From Pelargonium cotyledonis (taxonomy: Eukaryota; Streptophyta; Magnoliopsida; Geraniales; Geraniaceae), in NCBI GenBank assembly GCA_036897625.1, contig JAYMTA010001211.1, positions 1 to 21,178 on the forward strand: 21,178 nucleotides of DNA, in the 5' to 3' direction. Each line of letters opens with the position of its first letter. Positions within the stretch are counted from its first letter, which is position 1. A program made the translations under genes and the position numbers. Shown here in pieces: positions 9,138 through 21,178 of this stretch. The notes below the pieces were generated by a model. The model ran no database searches. It was not told where the DNA came from and saw nothing but the letters and a program-made list of their open reading frames with translations.

Positions 9138-10215
9138 TTTGGGTCAATGTGAGAGGTGTGCTTTTAAAATTATTCGACTACAATAGTCTCGATATGTGCA
9201 TAAAATTAGTTTGTTGACACTCTCACTGCTTACAACGACGACGACGACAAAATGCTAATTGGCCCAACTAAACAAAATTGAAGATTTTCCCTTCTGGTGT
9301 TCTCACTATACTTCCACGAACGATTGCAAAGGAATGGAGCCTATGAACCACCTTCAACGATCAAAATTGATATATGAACACAAGTAATGAAGGGCTCTAT
9401 GGACGCAGGAAGAAACAAAAACCCTTGGGTGAATGATATTTATAGTTTCCCATAAAAAGTAAAAAGAAAAGAAAAGGAAGTTGTGATATTCATGAGTGTG
9501 TTTGGGATTGACTTGTTGCGTATTCTTGTTCGTCAAGTAAGCATGCTTTAAACGTAATGGTTCAACGTATCAATCTCACAAATTTACAATTATTTTCTAA
9601 AAATTAAGTTTGATGACTATGTGATGAAAACTGAAAAGACTGTCTAATCGTTATCACGATTTTTCATTATTATTAACTTTGTGAAGAGTCGTGCCTTTTT
9701 AAATGTGGTCAACAGTAGCATTAATGTGACATATTACTTTCTTATGGAAATTACCGTTACAGAAATATATATCACTCACTCTTAAATCCTTATTATAGTT
9801 CATCCAACAAACCATAGAAAGAAAGAGTTGTCACCTTCACTTTTGTATAAACAAATGGATTTGATTCACATTAACTTCCTCAATCTTGCGAACAAATTCA
9901 ATTTACGACATAAACAAATAGATTTGATTTACGTAAACTTCTTCAATCTTGCGAACAGATTCAATTTACAACATAAATAAATGGATTTGATTGACATCAA
10001 CTTTCTCAATCTTGCAACAAATTCAATTTATGACACTCCCATTTAGAAGTGTTCAACATTTAGCCATATACTCATTGACAATAACTACATATCATTTTAT
10101 CAATACAATGTATATGCAGAAGCAGAGCATCTCAACATTCACAAAAATAAACTATTTTCCTTAAATTCAATATGCAAAATGTTTCATTTCCAAATCATTA
10201 TGAGAGAGAAGTTAA
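9138..10215. other. Intergenic region between divergent OSB and complex I genes
   Basis: AT-rich sequence without a supported gene. It holds a short ACG trinucleotide run near 9230-9248 and the 63-bp triplicated repeat listed separately. The small open frames near 9354-9536 have no recognisable content. Confidence 0.6.
9847..10034. repeat. Three tandem copies of a 63-bp unit
   Basis: Units lie at 9847-9909, 9910-9972 and 9973-10034; the last has one base deleted. Each begins ATAAACAAATGGATTTGATT or a near variant, passes CAATCTTGCGAACAAATTCA, and ends AATTTACGAC or a variant. Copies differ from one another at several positions, so the array is older than the 47-bp duplication at 3691. It sits about 200-370 bases upstream of the site II cluster of the complex I gene. 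Confidence 0.9.
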
Positions 10216-10276
10216 TGGGCCTGACCAGACCCTTCAACGGCCCAAATTCAGCCCAAGATGTAAAGCTCAATGGGCC
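10216..10276 (+). promoter_or_regulatory. Site II element cluster, promoter of complex I 24 kDa subunit gene
   Basis: TGGGCC at 10216, GGCCCA at 10239, AGCCCA at 10250 and TGGGCC at 10271 lie 235-295 bases before the ATG at 10511. Site II clusters of this kind are known to drive nuclear genes for respiratory-chain subunits in plants. No convincing TATA box follows (only TATAAT at 10292). A pyrimidine-rich stretch at about 10447-10505 (repeated CTCTCT) is a likely initiator/leader, typical of TATA-less housekeeping promoters. Confidence 0.72.
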
Positions 10277-10510
10277 GTGTCTTCGGCGCGCTATAATACG
10301 CCTCCTTGTTCGTGTGTCGTCCACTCGTCACTGCGACTCATTAACTACCAATCACCCTGTGCGCAGTGCGCACCCTGTGTACGATAGACATCACCACTGA
10401 CCCGACCTCGACGAGAACTACAGATTAGACACAAAGCTCCATTTCAGCTCTCTCTCTCGCTCCCAAATCTCCGCTCCACGCCCTCTCTCTCGCTTCCGTC
10501 TCCTTCCAGA

Positions 10511-14112
<3,602 letters not shown>

Positions 14113-14400
14113 GGATACAATATTTATTGTCTCAATAACACAAAGCGTTGAAGTTGCTGTGCACTTAAGACTCCGATTGAAACTCCGAAAAGCCCAAACA
14201 TTTGTTTGTATTTTGCTGCCAGTATGGTTTCTGGCGGATAGTTTAGTATCATAAAATCCATATTGTTTTCAGCTATATGGAGATGTTTTTGTAATCGTTG
14301 TGATGAGCCTTCCTGTTAATTTGTTGAGAGTGAAATGTTTCTCTCAGAAATTCACATGCTCTTTTGATTTTTAAGCTTTACATGTTAACAAACACAAACA
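14113..14400 (+). other. 3' UTR and downstream sequence of the complex I gene
   Basis: T-rich sequence directly after the TAA, with no open frame of note. Runs such as TTTGTAATCGTTGTG near 14288 resemble plant far-upstream and near-upstream polyadenylation sequence, but no exact signal can be fixed. Confidence 0.45.
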
Positions 14401-14408
14401 GCTCAATT

Positions 14409-14432
14409 TGGGCCGTGGGCCTCAAATGGGCC
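14409..14432. promoter_or_regulatory. Orphan cluster of three TGGGCC site II elements
   Basis: TGGGCC occurs at 14409, 14416 and 14427, followed by GGGCC at 14434. It lies about 300 bases beyond the stop of the complex I gene and 2 kb from the 3' end of the convergent bHLH gene, so it belongs to neither promoter. It may mark the promoter of a non-coding transcript or be a remnant of a duplicated or lost gene. Confidence 0.45.
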
Positions 14433-14439
14433 GGGCCTA

Positions 14440-16445
14440 AAAACAGAAGTTCATATTTTCCAACCTTTTTCCTGCCCTTTCCCATTAAGTTACAAGACTT
14501 CAAATCTTTAATACTAACCATAAGTTGCCTATGAAAATGTGTTCTTGTCTGGCCGGTTTTATGCTATCCCTGATTTTTGGATTTGTGCACTTGGAACAAT
14601 CTTCTCTACTTGAACCTCGGATTTGCACTTGGATTCTATTGTAGAAAGGTGTCAATATGAAATTTGACTCGGTTTTGTTTGGAATTAGATGGATAGGGAG
14701 TATTCTGAAATTGATTAGATTAAAGTCAAACTCATTTTGGACGTCTGCGTGTTGGAATTCAAATTGTTAGCTCTGCATAAACGTCAAACTAGATGGGTAA
14801 ATGTGTTGCTTATTAGTATATTTGACAATACGATCCTACAGCCCTCATTTAGGCCATAAGCCTCTTGCATTTGTCCCGTCAAATGCCAAAACACATTAAA
14901 ACTGACCAAAAAAGTTGACTCGATAAGAACATGTTCTTTTTTCTGTCCATGATCTGCATTGCCAGCCTGCCATGTATACTTGTTCGGCAACACTGACTTA
15001 CATTCAAATTAAACACTTTATCTAGGCTCATATTGATTGTCAACACGCATAAATTTGGCTATTAATGGTTCAGTATTTGTTTCCTTCCTCAAACGAACTT
15101 GGGTGTCAATTTTGAACCAGAGACAAGTATATAGGAAATGTTCTCTCTTGTATACTCATGATCAAGAACTTTTGAAGTTCGTATCTTTAACATACATTGA
15201 GGGAGTAATGGATATGAGTCCATGTTCGGAGAAGACTTTGCCAACCAATTGGCACTTTGAAGAACTAGGTTTCTAACATTTATAGTTTGTACTTCTTAGA
15301 TGTCTCCATTCAATTTGGCGTTTGCCACTTTCCCGCCAAGTATTCTTTAATTACAAACTAATACGAGCCAAAAATTATGAAATCATGACACCACATTAAG
15401 AAGTCTATACTAAGAAGTGTTCGGCTTAAACTAAACAATCAATTCATGACACCACAATATATCCAACGATTCCCTACACCACCATATATTCATTAGAATG
15501 AATATAAGAGACATTTGGTATCTTCATTCATTTGGATTAGCCTAACTTAATTTCTTTTCCTCATACTCTTCTTTTACTTCATTAAATTTTCAGATTAAAG
15601 AGTTGTTGGAAAGAATGAAACAAAAACCAAATTCAATGGAGAGACCTCTAACAAGACTAAAATATAAATGCTCAAAACCTACTAGTTCTTCATGATTTAG
15701 CATACATATCTTATACTACTATAAAAGAAACATACTGTTTCCATTGGTTGGCTTAGTCTTCTCCTAAGGTCCATATCAACACAAAAACCATCAACTTTTG
15801 TCCATCCAAAAATGATTCAAGAAAAGAAAACAAAGAAAAGCAAGTCAAAAATAGCTTTTGGGTAAACACTAGACAAAACCCAAGCACCACAAACCAAGTT
15901 AAAAAGTGGGCACTAACTATCAAACATCAATCAATCAATCAACCAACCAACCAACCAACTATTATCCATTCTCCCTCTCCATTCCATTTGATTTCTTCTT
16001 CAAATACATCATCACCTAATTGCAAAATATAATTATATATATTTACTTATCAATCCCCTTTTACATGGGCCCCACACCCCACTAGTACCAAAAATTAGAG
16101 CCCTCCACTACAAAAGTGCTTCCCATCATTTTCCACTTCCCCACAATTGACACAAAAAAGAAGAGCATTTCAAAAGAAGCTTTGACAAATGACAATCCCT
16201 GCCCCTTTTGAAAATTAGCCATACCGTAAAGGGCTTTATGGTCTTTTCATAGGCATTGACATCAACAAAAAGCTTAAATAAAAGGCGAAAAGCTAGGGAC
16301 TGTGGCGTCTGAGTTTGATTGCATATTTGAAAGAGAGCCAAGCCAACCAATTTTAATGGAGTCCGTGTGGGACCTAAGAGCATTAGGTGAGTTTTTTTCT
16401 TTTCAGATGGGGACCAGAGGAAGGGCGGCTTACCGGGTAATAGGA
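14440..16445. other. Intergenic region between the convergent complex I and bHLH genes
   Basis: No gene supported. The frames at 14784-14993 (-) and 15037-15276 (+) carry no motif I recognise. Short direct repeats such as TCATGACACCACA near 15384 and 15446 are present. Between 15315 and 15339 an inverted pair TTGGCG/CGCCAA surrounds TTTCCCGCC (15329-15337), an E2F-type consensus. The last 300 bases before 16446 should include the 3' UTR of the minus-strand bHLH gene. Confidence 0.55.
15927..15959. repeat. Tetranucleotide microsatellite (CAAT)n-(CAAC)n
   Basis: A compound tract of TCAA units followed by CCAA units. It is a typical slippage-prone microsatellite in intergenic DNA. Confidence 0.9.
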
Positions 16446-19400
16446 CTAAGCTGGAGGGCTGTTCTCGGGCTTGACGATGGTCGAGGGGTCGGGTGGTTGC
16501 GTGTGGTAGATAGCCGTGGCCAGGGAGATGGGCATGATGCATAGCGCCTTTGATTGAAGGAACTGCATTGCCGCCCCAACATTTTCTTCCATGAGCTTAG
16601 CGACTTGTCTTTCTGTGCCATCGTTCGACCACTTCTCCCACGCTGGTTGGGCTCGTCCACCTTCGCCGCCTTCGTCCTGATATCAGTACGAAGAAAATGA
16701 GAACAGCATAAACAAAGAAAAACGAGAAAACAGTGCTACGAAGACACGATCTTCGGTGTTGAATAATACCTCGACAGATGATAGTGGGATATCCGTCACA
16801 AGTGGCGCCACAGCCCCAGCACCACCCAATCTGCTCATGCTTAAAACCTAATACAAAAATACAAAGAATGTGAATAAAAACTATAAATTGGATGAATTTA
16901 TAGTTCAAAGTAGAGCTGGCAATTCGGACTCGAGCCAGCATTTAGACCTGATCACTTTCTGGGTTGGGTTGGGCAAAACCGCAACCCACACAACTTGCCG
17001 GTCGGGATCAGTTTTTCTCAACCCAAATTGCTAGCTCTAGGTTATAATCATTATCACAAACACCGCAACCCACACAACTTCATTTTGGATTCTCTAACAT
17101 GCTAAGATAGAACTCAATAACCAGAAACCGTCAATGACGTAATCATTATCACAAAAATGATGCAGCTCACCTTAACAAACAAAAAACCAAACTTTATGCC
17201 CTCTCAAGATATGTTGATATACTTTTAAAACAAATACAGAAAACGATAATGTAAATTAGAAATACTACGATGACATCATGACATGGGAGTGCACCTTTGA
17301 CAAATAGGGTGTTTGCCAATGCAACTTTTGTCAGAACATAGTGCGCCAATGGATCCTTGGTTTAGTGCAAACGGGAAATGGTAAAGACAGCTCAGGGGGA
17401 AGTAAAATATGCTAGTTCCTCCATAAGCACTTTGAAGTTTGAACAAGTATAGATAAAAAAATAATAATAATAATCCTTTTTGCCCATCAATTCTTAAGAT
17501 TTGTCAAAACTATGAGGTAAGCTAGTATGGATCTGCAATACCTTTACTTGAAGCCTTAGGAACTTCACATAATCCACGATTTCATCAAGCATGGCAGCTC
17601 TATCTGACTGTAGAAACAGAGAAATATGTCATAATCAAGGGGGGGAATTGAGCACCATGCTTTCAGAGTCAACTAAGATAAAGTAAGTTTACATAATGTA
17701 TACTTTAGGGCACAGTCTTAAGCAACATAATTTCAGAATGTTTAATTTTCTGCAAAAAAATTCAAATGATCAGTAGATTTTGAATAGAACAGAAATATTC
17801 CATTTTGTTTTCCAGGGAAACATAAGTCTTGAAAACCACAGATCACATGAATTGCATTGTGGTAGAAGAGTTTCTTGGACACATCTAATAGTTTCAATTC
17901 AACCAAGCTGGTTAAAATTTGCATTCAAGATAACACAATAGCCTAATGCACTTGCTCTCTACATAAATTAAATATAAATTGCACTTGATGTACCTGTTGT
18001 TACTGTACTATTTCCAGTTTTTCATTAGCATAACCTTTTTACGAAGAATTCTTCTAGATGATAAAAGTAACCAAGTTCTTATTTGCAAGATATGCCAATT
18101 TTTTTTAGAAAACAGCAGCTAAAAAGCAGTCTGTATAGTTCACTTGTCTAAGAACCTTTCTTTTTTGGTAGTTTAAGATCTCACTGCCCTAGTGATTTAG
18201 TAACCGAACATTCTATCAAGAACCTAGTTTCACCACAAAACCTATGCAATCAAGTTGGAATCTTAACTTAGTACACAAAACTCCGGAATCCACACATGTT
18301 AAAAAACCAATAAACAACCACTTTATAATTCATCATCAGCACACTTGCAAATTCTATCAGTTTACAAAATATTAACTAGTTTCAAGAGAAAAATCAACAC
18401 ATCTGATGACTTTACATGCATAAAGCTATCACTGAAGTTTGAATTAAGAAAAAGAAGGGGCATATGTAGATAAAAACTAACCTTGTTAACGCTAGGAACA
18501 AGTTCCTGCAAAGCCCTAATTCTTTCTGCTATTCTTTCTCTGCGCAGCTGTGCCAAAAGAAGAAAATGAAGGGTGAGTGTGCATTAACAATGGGTGAATA
18601 ACAAATTTAAATTAAATAAATATATCGCTTCAAATTTCAATCCTATATGATTCAAGTATTGAATACAGATTCTTTCCTTTCCATATAATACCAAAGTACT
18701 AGACGCACAACTAAAAGAATATAAGCTACAACAAGAACACAAAAGTTCACTTCTGAAAACTTTAATCGTATCTAATGGAACAGCCTAAAACTGTGGTCCA
18801 TAACAACTGAATTTCAATTTATTATTATCTTTCCAATGCATATCAAGTAATGAGACCCAGTTTTCTCCATATATTTCAGTAATTGTTCTCTTCAGTATTG
18901 CTTACCCGCTCAGCGATGCTGTGGGGATCCGTGGCCTGTCCGCGTCTTGCTCGCACCCTTGGGCGCATTGTTGGTGGGTGTGGCCCTGCAGCCATGGTAT
19001 TGGACATTGGTTGACCGTGGAAAACCTGGAAAAAAATGCAAGACACTCAAGAATTTAGATGCCATCATATAAGGTTCTGAGAGCAATCCATCTGGGTAGT
19101 AACTTTGGAGAGAGAGAGAGAGAGAGAAATCAAACATGTTCAAATGCTATTGTGTAACTTAGGATCTGCATGAAGCCCCTCACCGACAGACTATAATCCT
19201 TACCTCTGCCAAATTACAATCATGTCCATCTCTCAAATTAGTTCTATCAATCTCTTAAAGATTGACTCTTTCCTCACTAACAAGGTGAGCCAAGTCACGT
19301 AGATTGTGGATTTCAAGTCTTCACAACTAGGCCTCAAAAGAATTACTCAAGACTTTCACAAATACTTAACAGAGTAAAAAAGATTGGATATAATTCTGAA

Positions 19401-20735
19401 GATAAAGATTATTAATCAAATATCTAATATCTAATCTTAACTAATCTAGAAAACACAGAGATTCAGGATACTCTAGACACTTGTCCTAATTCTATTATGT
19501 TTTGAAAATAATAATAAATAATGAAATTTACTCTTTCTTTCGTATCATCTAATTTGAGATAATTGCATTGCTTTGTGCTTCCTTTTTTTCTCTTTCTACT
19601 TTGTTGTTAAATCTAATTATAAAAACTATAACATCATAAAATTATGCTTTGGAAAATGGTTAATCTATGTGTCTGTGCCATGTCAAAAAAATTGACCTGT
19701 ACATACTTTTCCACATGCTTGTGTATTTTCTTGTTGTCCTTAGTATGATTGAGATCATCCCTGACAATTCTCACTTCTGAAACATTCCACCAAGACCTCT
19801 TTGTACTCATTTACTTGTCAGACAGAAAAACACAGAATCTAGCCACTCACACTCATACCAAACCAGAAAGCAATTACAGATTGTGCTGTTTGCTATAGTC
19901 TCCACTCAGCTATCAGACAAAAGACGAGAACCAGCAGACAAATCTATCCCCATCAGTTCTCTTACATCAGCAAAACCCTCAAAGATTTCAATAATGTACA
20001 AATAAACATTAAAATTTGATCTCTATCAACATCTACGATCATCTAACAATAAACATCAATGCAAATGCTCTGTTTGGCTGCCGGGGAAACTGAAGGACAG
20101 AAAATGCATTAAACTGAAACAGAGTTCAAAATTCCAATTCACCAAACGGATGAGAAAAAGCTCCACTAGAATGAAGTTCTCACTTATTTTCAATTAATCT
20201 TTTCACCTATTTTAAACCGAAACAAAAGATCAGATAATTAATTTTCTTCACTGTTCCTTCACTTTCTGACCTTCCAAACAGTGAAGCAAAACCTAAGAGA
20301 AAAACGAAATTTCATTCTGAATCACAAGACTGACTTACATTTTTCACAGAAGAACCTCTGCCGTCAACGTCAAAGCGCTTGCTGCTCCCGGACGCCTCCT
20401 CGGGCTTCAGAAACCCTCCCTTCCCCTGCTCCAAGCTCAAACCTAGGGGAAAACCCGAGCCGTGAAAGCCTCCACCTCCATGACCGCCACCGGCACCTAG
20501 AGACTGAAGATGACCACCGCCGTCGCCGGAGCTGAGCTGGAGCATCATAGGAGAGCCGGCGGCGGCTGCTGCTGGCGCAGCAGCACACAAACACCCCTCC
20601 CCCCCCTCCGCGGCCACCACCAGACAACCCCCCGTCAGCCCCCGACAAGCCGGTGTTCGACGAAGCGAAGCTCGGGAGTCCGAGAATTTGCTCGAAGAAG
20701 TCATCGTTCGGGGCGTCGGGAGGGTTATTGGCCAT
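16446..20735 (-). CDS. UNE12: bHLH transcription factor, UNE12 / LRL group, with a frame disruption in exon 1
   Basis: Six minus-strand exons: 20735-20339, 19025-18906, 18547-18482, 17607-17542, 16847-16770 and 16676-16446 (TAG). Exon 1 is 397 bases, one too many. The start encodes [20 protein letters not shown] in one frame, while [29 protein letters not shown] and all later exons need the next frame. The shift most likely lies in the C8 run at 20599-20606, about residue 44; corrected, the protein is 318 residues, close to what I recall for UNE12. The bHLH domain spans about 167-216: [17 protein letters not shown] has the His-Glu-Arg G-box contact triad (H167, E171, R175), then [39 protein letters not shown]. 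Before it is [13 protein letters not shown], and after it the family region [41 protein letters not shown]. These nuclear regulators act in reproductive and root-hair-type development in relatives. Without the shift the first frame ends at 20370 before the bHLH domain. Family near certain; whether functional as sequenced is open. Confidence 0.92.
16911..17039. mobile_element. Small MITE-like insertion in intron 5 of the bHLH gene
   Basis: The 129-bp segment is bounded by TAGAGCTGGCAATT (16911) and its near-perfect inverted copy AATTGCTAGCTCTA (ending 17039), 13 of 14 bases pairing. Inside are GGGTTGGGTTGGG and CTCAACCCAAATT, also complementary. Such termini are common in short non-autonomous plant DNA elements. 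Eight-base flanks do not match; a TA target duplication is possible if the outer TA pairs are excluded. Family assignment is uncertain. Confidence 0.6.
16978..17155. repeat. Short direct repeats in bHLH intron 5
   Basis: ACCGCAACCCACACAACTT occurs at 16978 and again at 17062, and TAATCATTATCACAAA at 17045 and again at 17140. The interleaved order suggests local duplication next to the MITE-like insertion. Confidence 0.7.
17608..18481 (-). other. Intron 3 of the bHLH gene
   Basis: An 874-base intron between the two halves of the bHLH domain (SVNK / SDRAAM), starting GTTAGT and ending CTACAG. No coding or structured element was recognised in it. Confidence 0.75.
19026..20338 (-). other. Large first intron of the bHLH gene
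   Basis: A 1,313-base intron starting GTAAGT and ending TTTCCAG. It contains a GA microsatellite at about 19108-19127 and otherwise AT-rich sequence without recognised genes. Confidence 0.75.
20599..20606 (-). other. C8 (G8 on the coding strand) homopolymer, probable site of +1 frame disruption
   Basis: Upstream of this run the conserved N-terminal motif [10 protein letters not shown] is read in one frame; downstream PMMLQL is read in the frame one base later. Removing one base in the run gives a continuous Gly-rich stretch leading into Ala-rich sequence and PMMLQL, as in UNE12-type proteins. A second candidate is the C6 run at 20628-20633. Confidence 0.75.
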
Positions 20736-20802
20736 GGTTTGGGGCTTGGAGGAACCGAGTCAAGGCGAGTCGAGTTACTGAGTTACAGGTCTCAAGGAGC
20801 AT
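20725..20802 (-). CDS. Upstream ORF overlapping the bHLH start codon
   Basis: A 25-codon frame starts at the ATG at 20802, 67 bases before the main ATG, and stops at a TAA at 20727-20725, inside the main coding region, in another frame. The main ATG (20735) has a strong context (ACCATGG), whereas the upstream one (TTGATGC) is weak, so leaky scanning would still allow main translation. Overlapping upstream ORFs usually lower expression. Whether it is transcribed depends on the true cap site, which is not visible here. Confidence 0.5.
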   Translation of the reverse strand: MLLETCNSVTRLALTRFLQAPNHGQ

Positions 20803-20990
20803 CAAATGCAAGAGAGATTGGTTCAGTTTCAGTACAAGAACTGTCTCTCTCTCTCTCTGGTTTGTGGTTTCGATTTTCTGGTGACAGTACACAGAGGAGA
20901 GAGAGAAATGCGGAGAGAGTGAGACAGAGAAGGGAAAGGAACTAAAAATGAAGGCGGCTTTATTCTGGTTAAAAATGGCGCCTTTTGTCC
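20736..20990 (-). promoter_or_regulatory. 5' UTR / core promoter of the bHLH gene
   Basis: Read on the minus strand this stretch is pyrimidine-rich, with CTCTCTCTCC-type sequence at about 20893-20935, and then has a GA run at about 20838-20857 nearer the start codon. Y-patch and GA-rich leaders like these are typical of plant 5' regions. No TATA box was recognised with confidence. Confidence 0.5.
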
Positions 20991-21066
20991 AAAAGGGTGC
21001 TGCTTTTCGTCATTATTACATTTGTGCCCTCATTTCCTGTCTTTTTACTTTTTTTTGGGATAACCA

Positions 21067-21178
21067 CTTTTTTGACACCCAAACTTTCAAAAAATACTCA
21101 ATTTGGTACCTAAACTTTCATTTCTCCCAATTTAGTACCCACACTTACATTTCGCACCCAATTTGGTCCCCAACGTCA
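21067..21178. repeat. Diverged 29-31-bp tandem repeat running off the right edge
   Basis: The core CAATTTGGTACC / CAATTTAGTACC / CAATTTGGTCCC occurs at 21099, 21128 and 21159, each followed by an A/C-rich stretch (TAAACTTTCATTTC, CACACTTACATTTC). The sequence resembles a dispersed non-coding repeat frequent in dicot genomes. Its full extent lies outside the window. Confidence 0.75.

Noticed and set aside
8628-9217. Plus-strand frames of up to 129 codons opposite OSB exon 1
   Set aside because: They are antisense shadows of the OSB first exon and its promoter and carry no motif of their own.
15037-15276. 79-codon plus-strand frame, considered as a retroelement relic
   Set aside because: No reverse transcriptase, integrase or protease motif, and no terminal repeats around it.
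16126-16660. Other-frame ORFs across the last bHLH exon
   Set aside because: The true frame, linked by splice sites to the bHLH domain, carries the family C terminus; the others are shadows.
20281-20945. Plus-strand frames opposite bHLH exon 1
   Set aside because: GC-rich exon sequence leaves all frames open; the minus-strand frames carry the conserved family motifs.

Overview
This window is nuclear DNA from a flowering plant, most likely a eudicot. The evidence is AT-rich intergenic and intronic sequence, many short introns with plant-type splice sites, and five protein genes whose spliced products match plant-specific families (Aux/IAA, OSB, an F-box/LRR protein with a characteristic basic tail, plant complex I 24 kDa subunit, UNE12-type bHLH). 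The genus cannot be determined from what I can see. No rRNA, tRNA, CRISPR or intact transposon was found.

Layout, left to right: (1) 25-1822 (+), last five exons of an F-box/LRR protein 15 (FBL15/SLOMO-like) gene whose start lies left of the window. (2) 4453-5456 (+), a complete four-exon Aux/IAA auxin repressor gene with a TATA box at 4279 and a 47-bp tandem duplication about 500 bp upstream of that box. (3) 6405-8912 (-), a five-exon gene for an organellar single-stranded DNA-binding protein (OSB family), convergent with the Aux/IAA gene; the space between them holds two tandem duplications. (4) 10511-14112 (+), a ten-exon gene for the mitochondrial complex I 24 kDa subunit (NDUFV2-like). 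(5) 16446-20735 (-), a six-exon bHLH transcription factor of the UNE12/LRL group, convergent with the complex I gene. Its first exon carries a one-base reading-frame disruption that most plausibly sits in an eight-base homopolymer.

The genes do not form one pathway. Two regional links stand out. The OSB and complex I genes are divergent, both products act in organelles, and both 5' regions carry clusters of TGGGCC/TGGGCT 'site II' elements, which are typical of plant genes for mitochondrial and organelle-maintenance proteins. The complex I 24 kDa gene next to an UNE12-type gene recalls, from memory, the adjacent Arabidopsis loci At4g02580 and At4g02590, suggesting old microsynteny.

I did not find a convincing undescribed system. 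The best second-look items are the bHLH frameshift, two introns that only work with GC-AG splice sites, an extended C terminus on the Aux/IAA protein, a site II cluster with no gene attached (14409-14432), an overlapping upstream ORF on the bHLH transcript, and several intergenic tandem repeats.
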